Source: Christensenella sp. UBA5893
GTDB lineage: Bacteria; Bacillota; Clostridia; Christensenellales; UBA1242
DNA length: 10,007 nucleotides
Assembly: GCA_002431905.1 (NCBI GenBank)
Contig: DJER01000014.1
Coordinates: 1,027 to 11,033, forward strand
Direction: 5' to 3'
Under the pieces are notes generated by a model. The model was given only the letters and a program-made list of their open reading frames with translations. It was not told the DNA's origin and searched no databases. The position numbers and the translations under genes were made by a program. Below, piece by piece: positions 5,116 through 10,007 of the stretch. How positions within the stretch are numbered: position 1 is the stretch's first letter; each line of letters opens with the position of its first letter.

Positions 5116-6870
5116 ATGGCACAATTATCACAATACCACAGAGTACACAAGTTCCCAAATGGGGCAACTTTAATTTATTACAAGCACAACAAAAATAACA
5201 CAACACAATTTTATGTTGGATTTTTGGGCGGTGCACAAATGGATGTTATTCCCGGCACAGCACACTTTTGCGAGCATATGCTTATAAAGGAATCAAAAAA
5301 GTATACACAACAATATATTGCACAAGAGCTTAAGTCCGCAGGAATTGACAGCAATGCATTCACTTCAAATGATTATCTTATGTTTTATGGCGATTGCCCA
5401 AACACAAACATAGACACTTGCCTTAAACTTTACTCAAACTTGCTCTTTAACACAAGATTTAAGCAAGACTCAATTGATCTTGAAAGAAAGGCTATTGATG
5501 AAGAAATAAATATGTATGCTGGAGATGATGAGGGCGACTACAACACATTTAATGAAATGATTAACCAAATCACTGTTCCAAAGCATATAACACATGACAT
5601 TCTTGGAAAACACGAAGACATCGCAAAAATTGACGAAAAGGCTTTGCAAGACTTTATTGAAAGAGATTTTGTTTCTGAAAATATGGTTATGACTGTTGTT
5701 AGCAACCTTGATTTTGAAACAATAAAAGACAAGATGGAAAAATATTTTGTAGCAAAAGCAAAATCTGACCCAAGCAAAAAATATAAATATGAGAGAACAA
5801 AATATTTTGACCCATCAAACTACATTTTTAAATCAAATTTCCCAGAACAACACACAGTTGAAATTGCAATATCATATATGTCAAGGAAACCTGAAAGAGA
5901 AACTCATTTGTTTAGTTATGTAGAGAACTTTATATTCAATGACTTTGCCGGAAGACTACTTAACGAACTTCGCACAAAACACGGTCTTGTTTACACTGCT
6001 CAATACATTCCTTATCTTCTTCCAAACAATATGTCACTCAACTCATTCTATGCCCTAACAAGCAAGGATAAAGTTAACGAAACAATTGATGCTCTTGGAA
6101 AGATAATAACTGAAATTGCAAGTAAAGGGATTACACAAGAAGAACTCGACAAATGCAAAAATATGATTCTTGTTCGTGAAATTGACAGAAAGAACCTTAC
6201 AAAAACAATCAACCCAATGACAATATTCAACAGATGGCTTGAAGGAACTGAAGTGTTCTTTAATAACCAAATTCACAGAGTGAAAGAACTAACTTTGGAT
6301 CAAGTCAACAAGTACCTTAAAGACACCTATTCAAACACAAATGTTATGGTTTCAATTAAAGGTGCTTTGCCAAAAGATTGCTATTCAACATACGAAATTC
6401 AAAAGAAATTGAATGCAAAACTATCTCAAGTTTATTTTGACTACTCAACAGAAAAATTCTATGACTATAAAGACGACAGTCAAATAACAAAGAAAAGGGC
6501 GTTTGAAATTTTGACAGGAATCACACAAAGAGAAAAATGGTCAAATGTATGCTTTGTTTCAGACAACACAAACGGACATGAAATTGAAGTTACACCAGAA
6601 TTACAACAAGCATTGTACGATGAAATGTTGAATCAATTAAGCCTTGAAGAAAAGGTTAACCTTACAAATGCATTGCTTAAAAATCTTAACATCAACTTTC
6701 AATTAACAGTTCAAAAGCAAGAGCAAACAGATAGTGGAGAAATGACACCAGAAGAAAACACTCCACCAGAACAAACAGAACAAACTCAAGAGAATAACAA
6801 CGATAATGAAGAACCTGAATATGATGCACTAAACGACCCAGAGTTTGATGATTACACATATGGTAGATAA
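5116..6870 (+). CDS. M16 family (insulinase-like) zinc peptidase with acidic tail
   Basis: Predicted cytoplasmic metallopeptidase of 584 aa. The inverted zinc motif HFCEH (50-54) supplies two His ligands and the catalytic Glu. The third ligand is probably E130 in DEEINMY, 76 residues after H54, as in processing peptidase relatives. The NAFTSNDY segment (80-87) is also family-typical. The second M16 domain (about 185-415) holds LLNELRTKHGLVY (281-293), matching the conserved Arg/Tyr substrate-binding element. Family members of this kind are usually about 410-430 aa. Here a further ~165 residues follow, ending in a Glu/Gln/Asn/Thr-rich, proline-spotted acidic tail (about 534-584). The frame stays open far upstream into proS, but AAAGGAG at 5104-5110, 5 nt before ATG 5116, and the promoter set the start. 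There is no signal peptide. Bacillus YmxG/YfmH-like proteins are relatives; the substrate is unknown. Confidence 0.9.
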   Translation: MAQLSQYHRVHKFPNGATLIYYKHNKNNTTQFYVGFLGGAQMDVIPGTAHFCEHMLIKESKKYTQQYIAQELKSAGIDSNAFTSNDYLMFYGDCPNTNIDTCLKLYSNLLFNTRFKQDSIDLERKAIDEEINMYAGDDEGDYNTFNEMINQITVPKHITHDILGKHEDIAKIDEKALQDFIERDFVSENMVMTVVSNLDFETIKDKMEKYFVAKAKSDPSKKYKYERTKYFDPSNYIFKSNFPEQHTVEIAISYMSRKPERETHLFSYVENFIFNDFAGRLLNELRTKHGLVYTAQYIPYLLPNNMSLNSFYALTSKDKVNETIDALGKIITEIASKGITQEELDKCKNMILVREIDRKNLTKTINPMTIFNRWLEGTEVFFNNQIHRVKELTLDQVNKYLKDTYSNTNVMVSIKGALPKDCYSTYEIQKKLNAKLSQVYFDYSTEKFYDYKDDSQITKKRAFEILTGITQREKWSNVCFVSDNTNGHEIEVTPELQQALYDEMLNQLSLEEKVNLTNALLKNLNINFQLTVQKQEQTDSGEMTPEENTPPEQTEQTQENNNDNEEPEYDALNDPEFDDYTYGR

Positions 6871-6875
6871 TATGC

Positions 6876-6913
6876 AACAAAAAAGCACAAACAAGAGTTT
6901 GCGCTTTTTTGTT
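6876..6913. terminator. Bidirectional intrinsic terminator
   Basis: AACAAAAAAGC (6876-6886) pairs with GCTTTTTTGTT (6903-6913), and CAAAC (6888-6892) with GTTTG (6897-6901), around an AAGA loop. A single A/C mismatch is the only break. The A-run on one arm and T-run on the other make it work in both directions. It sits 5 nt after the M16 stop and 2 nt before the stop of the converging small membrane protein gene. Confidence 0.9.
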
Positions 6914-6915
6914 AT

Positions 6916-7242
6916 TTAATTGTTGTTATCTTCTTCATCTTTAAAAGATGTAACAGTATAGTTTGCATTTTTGTTTGGCTTTTGCTCTTCAACTTGCTTT
7001 GTTGGTTGTTGCAAAGTTGATTCTTCATGATTGTTGATTTGCTCTTCTTGTTTTCCATTTTGGGTATTATTTACATCTTGCATAGAGTTCTCTTGCTTGC
7101 CACCTTGTTTTTTATCTTCATTCTTATGTTTCCACAAAGCAACAACTTTTGGATTAAACAAAATTACAAAAGGCAAAAACACCAACATACTTGCAATCAA
7201 AATTGCCATTATATCTTTTAATTCCATTGCTAATAATTCCAT
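6916..7242 (-). CDS. Small single-pass membrane protein with polar tail
   Basis: 108 aa, family not recognised. Residues about 10-31 (starting at IMAILIASMLVFLPFVILF) form one hydrophobic helix. Before it the chain is acidic (MELLAMELKD) and after it come K32 and WKHK (37-40). By the positive-inside rule this predicts N-out and the C-terminal ~75 residues in the cytoplasm. That tail is low-complexity: rich in Gln, Asn, Glu and Lys, ending KDEEDNNN, and probably disordered. The start is supported by AGGAG (7249-7253), 6 nt upstream of ATG. It has its own likely promoter and converges on the M16 peptidase gene through a shared terminator. A scaffold or membrane-anchor role is possible, but nothing shows it. 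Confidence 0.75.
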   Translation of the reverse strand: MELLAMELKDIMAILIASMLVFLPFVILFNPKVVALWKHKNEDKKQGGKQENSMQDVNNTQNGKQEEQINNHEESTLQQPTKQVEEQKPNKNANYTVTSFKDEEDNNN

Positions 7243-7293
7243 ACTTATCTCCTAAAAATCTTTATTGTTTATATGTGATTTATATACGATATT

Positions 7294-7322
7294 AATATAG
7301 CACAAGTGCAAGAAAAATACAA
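7294..7322 (-). promoter_or_regulatory. Likely promoter of the small membrane protein gene
   Basis: The minus strand reads TTGTAT (7317-7322), a 17-bp spacer, then TATATT (7294-7299) preceded by TGC, an extended -10. It predicts a ~45-nt leader. Other AT-rich boxes nearby could also serve, so the call is moderate. Confidence 0.45.
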
Positions 7323-7348
7323 TAGCAAGTTAAAATTTATGTAAAAAT

Positions 7349-7377
7349 TTGCAATTTTACATCAGTTGGCATAAAAT
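7349..7377 (+). promoter_or_regulatory. Promoter of the cysK-like gene, set for a leaderless start
   Basis: TTGCAA (7349-7354), exactly 17 bp, then TAAAAT (7372-7377). The first base of ATG (7384) is 7 nt beyond the -10, which is the normal initiation distance. The mRNA may therefore begin at or within a base or so of the start codon. No Shine-Dalgarno sequence precedes the ATG. Confidence 0.6.
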
Positions 7378-7383
7378 ATAAGT

Positions 7384-8334
7384 ATGAATAATGTAAATTG
7401 TAATTTAAAAAAAGTTGAAAAAATGATTGGGCACACTCCTCTTGTTTGCATTGAATACAAATACAACAACACACTTTGTCACGTCTTTGCAAAACTTGAA
7501 TGGTTTAATTTAACTGGTAGCATAAAAGATAGGTCGGCATATGAAATAATAAAAGATGCATACAAAACAGGGAAATTAAAAGAAAATCAGCCCATTTGCG
7601 AAGTCACATCCGGCAATATGGGGATTTCTCTTTGTGCAATGGCAAAAGTGACACATAACCCGGTTATTATTTGCATACCAAAAACAATGAGCATTGAACG
7701 AATAAAATTATTACAAAGTTTTGGTGCAAAAGTTGAACTTTTGGATGACTTTCCAAAATGTTTTGAAAAAGCAAATGAATATGAACATCAGGGTGCATAC
7801 CTTTGCAAGCAGTTTGAGAATGAAAGTAACATAAAAGCTCAAACAAAAACTGCAAAAGAAATTGCTCAAAAATTGGATGATATTACAACTTTTGTTAGTG
7901 GTGTTGGAACAGGTGGAACACTTATTGGCATTGGTAAATATTTAAAGAAAAACTTCGGCACAAAAGTTATTGCAATTGACCCAAAAGAAGCAAAACTTCT
8001 CACTTGTGGGAAAAGCCAAGGCAAACATAAGATTCAAGGGTTGAGTGATGAAATTATTCCCAAATTATATGACAAAAATGTTGTTGATGAAATTATTGAA
8101 ATTGCAAGTGATGATGCAATTTGTATGGCAAGAAAATTATGCAAAAACCTTGGACTTAATGTTGGAATAAGCAGTGGCGCAAACTTTTTGGGATGTGTGT
8201 TGTCGGGGCAACAATCTTGTGTAACAGTTTTTGCAGATGACAACAAAAAATATCTTTCAACTGACCTTGTAAATAATAAAATAAAATCTAATTTGGTGGA
8301 TAATATCAAACTTATTGGATACTATGTTGTATAA
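7384..8334 (+). CDS. cysK: Cysteine synthase-family PLP enzyme
   Basis: Predicted cytoplasmic O-acetylserine sulfhydrylase-type enzyme (serine ester plus sulfide to cysteine), fold-type II PLP, 316 aa against a usual ~305. IGHTPLV (15-21) is the family's opening motif. K48 in GSIKDR (45-50) is the Schiff-base lysine. TSGNMG (75-80) is the substrate loop, where TSGNTG is usual. IPKTMSIERIKLLQSFGA (98-115) is highly typical, GVGTGGT (173-179) binds the cofactor phosphate, KIQGLSDEIIP follows at about 218-228, and SSGAN is the PLP-ring motif. The HxxTTGPEI loop near 152-160 is replaced by AQTKTAKEI. These changes leave room for another beta-replacement substrate, such as phosphoserine, or cystathionine chemistry. 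The start is chosen because homology begins by residue 10 and a promoter ends just upstream; there is no ribosome binding site. Met14 is an unlikely alternative because it would cut into the conserved start. Confidence 0.85.
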   Translation: MNNVNCNLKKVEKMIGHTPLVCIEYKYNNTLCHVFAKLEWFNLTGSIKDRSAYEIIKDAYKTGKLKENQPICEVTSGNMGISLCAMAKVTHNPVIICIPKTMSIERIKLLQSFGAKVELLDDFPKCFEKANEYEHQGAYLCKQFENESNIKAQTKTAKEIAQKLDDITTFVSGVGTGGTLIGIGKYLKKNFGTKVIAIDPKEAKLLTCGKSQGKHKIQGLSDEIIPKLYDKNVVDEIIEIASDDAICMARKLCKNLGLNVGISSGANFLGCVLSGQQSCVTVFADDNKKYLSTDLVNNKIKSNLVDNIKLIGYYVV

Positions 8335-8366
8335 AAAATGGAGTCTTGGCAAAACTCCATTTTTTT
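8333..8366 (+). terminator. Intrinsic terminator of the cysK-like gene
   Basis: AAAAAATGGAGT (8333-8344) pairs perfectly with ACTCCATTTTTT (8354-8365) around a 9-nt loop, with a T-run. The hairpin overlaps the TAA stop codon. The A-rich arm means it could also stop minus-strand transcripts. Confidence 0.9.
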
Positions 8367-8402
8367 ATACACTTATTTGATTTAAAAGTTAAGTACATTT
8401 TG

Positions 8403-8431
8403 TTGCAATTTTGTGCCCCATTTGCTATACT
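8403..8431 (+). promoter_or_regulatory. SigA promoter of asnS with extended -10
   Basis: TTGCAA (8403-8408), a 17-bp spacer, then TATACT (8426-8431) preceded by TGC (extended -10). The start is near 8438, so the leader is about 15 nt and carries AGGAG (8442-8446). The first ten bases, TTGCAATTTT, are identical to those of the cysK-like promoter. Confidence 0.75.
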
Positions 8432-8452
8432 CATCTTTGCTAGGAGAAAATT

Positions 8453-9844
8453 ATGGAAAAAGCAGAAATAAAAGAGATTTATTCACATCTTGAAAGTTTT
8501 TCGGGCAAAGAAATTGAAGTTTCAGGTTGGGTAAAAAGTGTTAGAGCAAGCAAAGAATTTGGATTTATTGACCTTACGGACGGCACATGTTTTAAAAGTT
8601 GTCAAGTTGTATTTTTTGCAAATAGCAATGTAAACTTTGATGGAGTTTCAAAGCTTAACACAGGTTCAACAATTATTGTTAAAGGAAAAGTTCTTTTGAC
8701 TCCAGAAAATAAGCAACCATTTGAAATTCAAGCACAGAATGTTGAAATTTTCTGCAAAACAGATGAAACATATCCACTTCAAAAGAAAAGACACTCAATT
8801 GAGTATCTTCGTGAAATTGCGTATCTTAGACCAAGAACAAACTTGTTCCAAGCAGTATTTAGAGTAAGAAGTGTTGCTGCAATGGCAGTTCATGAGTATT
8901 TTCAAAGCAATGGCTATTTGTATGTAAACACTCCACTTATCACAACGGCAGATTGTGAAGGCAGTGACCAAATGTTCAAGATTACAACCTTTGATTTTAA
9001 CAATCTTCCAAAAACAAAAGACGGTAAAGTTGATTTTTCAAAAGATTTGTTTGGCGAAAAAGCAATGATTACCGGAAGTGGACAACTTCATGGTGAAACT
9101 TTTGCTCAAGCCTTCTCAAAAATATATACTTTTGGGCCAACATTTAGAACAGAAAACTCAAACACAAAAACACACGCAAATGAATTTTGGATGATTGAAC
9201 CAGAAATCGCTTTTTGTGATTTGGAACAACTTATGGACATAGAAGAAGATATGCTTAAATTTGTTGTAAAATATGTTATGGACACCTGCCCTGACGAACT
9301 TGCATTCCTTGACAGTTTTGTTTCAAAAGGTTTAATTCAAAAACTTGAAAGATTGCTTTCTAGTACCTTTACAAGAATTGATCACAAGGATGCCATTGAT
9401 ATTTTGCAAAAAGCAAATGTAAAATGGGAATTCGAACCAAAGCAAGGTGAAGACATTGCAAAAGAACACGAAAAGTATTTAACCGAATATTTTAATGGTC
9501 CTGTATTTATTAAAAATTGGCCAAAAGATATAAAAGCATATTATATGAAGCTTAACCCAGACGGAAAAACTGTTGCCGCTGTTGATTTGGAAGTTCCCGG
9601 CTCTGGCGAACTTATGGGCGGAAGCCAAAGAGAAGAAGACTATGACAAAATTGTTGCAAGATGCAAAGAAATGGATGTTGATACACAAAAAATTGATTGG
9701 TATCTAAATCTTCGTAAATTTGGTTCATGTATTCACTCTGGATTTGGTATGGGGTTTGAAAGACTTGTTATGTATCTAACAGGTGTTGACAATATTCGTG
9801 ATGTAATACCTTACCCAAGAACCCCAAATAACTGTCAATATTAA
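8453..9844 (+). CDS. asnS: Asparaginyl-tRNA synthetase
   Basis: Class IIb synthetase that charges tRNA-Asn with asparagine in the cytoplasm. At 463 aa it is the normal size (E. coli 466). An N-terminal OB-fold anticodon-binding domain (about 18-105, with EVSGWVKSVRASK) is followed by motif 1 around HEYFQSNGYLYVNTPLI (147-163). Motif 2 starts FRTENSNTKTHANEFWMIE (231-249). Motif 3 is the HSGFGMGFERLVMYLTG segment (428-444), and the chain closes with IPYPRTPNNCQY in place of the common RTPGNAEF ending. GSGQLHGE (208-215) and the absence of AspRS signatures favour AsnRS over AspRS. Direct charging implies that this organism does not depend only on transamidation for Asn-tRNA, although a GatCAB could also exist. 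The start is supported by AGGAG at 8442-8446. It is monocistronic. Confidence 0.97.
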   Translation: MEKAEIKEIYSHLESFSGKEIEVSGWVKSVRASKEFGFIDLTDGTCFKSCQVVFFANSNVNFDGVSKLNTGSTIIVKGKVLLTPENKQPFEIQAQNVEIFCKTDETYPLQKKRHSIEYLREIAYLRPRTNLFQAVFRVRSVAAMAVHEYFQSNGYLYVNTPLITTADCEGSDQMFKITTFDFNNLPKTKDGKVDFSKDLFGEKAMITGSGQLHGETFAQAFSKIYTFGPTFRTENSNTKTHANEFWMIEPEIAFCDLEQLMDIEEDMLKFVVKYVMDTCPDELAFLDSFVSKGLIQKLERLLSSTFTRIDHKDAIDILQKANVKWEFEPKQGEDIAKEHEKYLTEYFNGPVFIKNWPKDIKAYYMKLNPDGKTVAAVDLEVPGSGELMGGSQREEDYDKIVARCKEMDVDTQKIDWYLNLRKFGSCIHSGFGMGFERLVMYLTGVDNIRDVIPYPRTPNNCQY

Positions 9845-9846
9845 TA

Positions 9847-9876
9847 AAAAAATTCCACTTTTATGTGGAATTTTTT
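9847..9876. terminator. Bidirectional intrinsic terminator after asnS
   Basis: AAAAAATTCCAC (9847-9858) pairs with GTGGAATTTTTT (9865-9876) around a 6-nt loop. It begins 2 nt after the asnS stop. A/T-runs on both sides also suit the converging gene that ends at 9881. Confidence 0.9.
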
Positions 9877-9880
9877 ATTT

Positions 9881-10007
9881 TTATGAATTATAGTCATAAG
9901 GTATTTTATTTTTCTTTTCGCCAAGTAAGTTTAAGATATATCCATTTTCAACTTTACACCACCACTTTGGGTTATTCTTTGGCAACGCTTCAAGCAATTG
10001 TTCGTCA
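9881..10007 (-). CDS. C-terminal end of an unrecognised gene (partial)
   Basis: An open minus-strand frame enters from the right edge and gives 41 codons before TAA at 9881-9883. It begins DEQLLEALPKNNPKWW, continues CKVENGYILNLLGEKK and ends in PYDYNS. The codon content resembles the neighbours (Lys/Asn-rich). The stop sits 4 nt from the shared terminator, as expected for a real convergent gene. The piece has no membrane segment and is too short for a family call. Confidence 0.6.
   Translation of the reverse strand, partial: DEQLLEALPKNNPKWWCKVENGYILNLLGEKKNKIPYDYNS

Noticed and set aside
1..10007. CRISPR array, transposon, phage or toxin-antitoxin/defence module
   Set aside because: There are no regularly spaced repeats, no transposase or integrase motifs, no terminal inverted repeats with target duplication, and no recognised defence protein.

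Overview
The window looks like a piece of an AT-rich (roughly one-third GC) low-GC Gram-positive genome, most likely an uncultured Clostridia/Firmicutes-type bacterium. The signs are A/AAGGAG-type ribosome binding sites, SigA-like promoters, strong U-tract terminators, a Firmicutes-like 23S 5' end preceded by a boxA-like element, and an archaeal/eukaryotic-type ProRS of the kind common in that group. The lineage is an inference from style and cannot be narrowed further from sequence alone.

Layout. Positions 1-76 are the 5' end of a 23S rRNA gene on the minus strand, cut by the window edge. Upstream of it (77-797) there is no 16S gene and no tRNA. Instead there is a ~220-nt leader with a boxA-like element, a near-consensus promoter (301-329), helically phased T-tracts, and a 54-bp perfectly alternating pyrimidine-purine block (602-655). 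Then come alaS (minus, 798-2621; a compact AlaRS), an unrecognised 219-aa soluble protein (minus, 2770-3429) with a perfect consensus promoter, and proS (minus, 3533-4957). Divergent from proS is an M16 zinc peptidase with a long acidic tail (plus, 5116-6870). It shares a two-way terminator with a small one-helix membrane protein (minus, 6916-7242). Divergent from that is a cysK-like PLP enzyme (plus, 7384-8334) that appears leaderless, followed by asnS (plus, 8453-9844). The 3' end of an unrecognised minus-strand gene closes the window (9881-10007).

How it works together. Every complete gene seems to be its own transcription unit: each has a recognisable promoter, and intrinsic terminators lie at six places, two of them probably serving converging genes. 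The theme is translation (23S rRNA and three class II aminoacyl-tRNA synthetases), with cysteine synthesis, proteolysis and two orphan proteins between. The synthetases have very short leaders and no T-box riboswitch, unlike many Firmicutes synthetase genes.

The most unusual part is the non-coding 77-797 region: a 23S gene apparently uncoupled from 16S, with its own curved-DNA promoter and a potential Z-DNA block behind it. I see no CRISPR array, transposon, phage gene or defence system.
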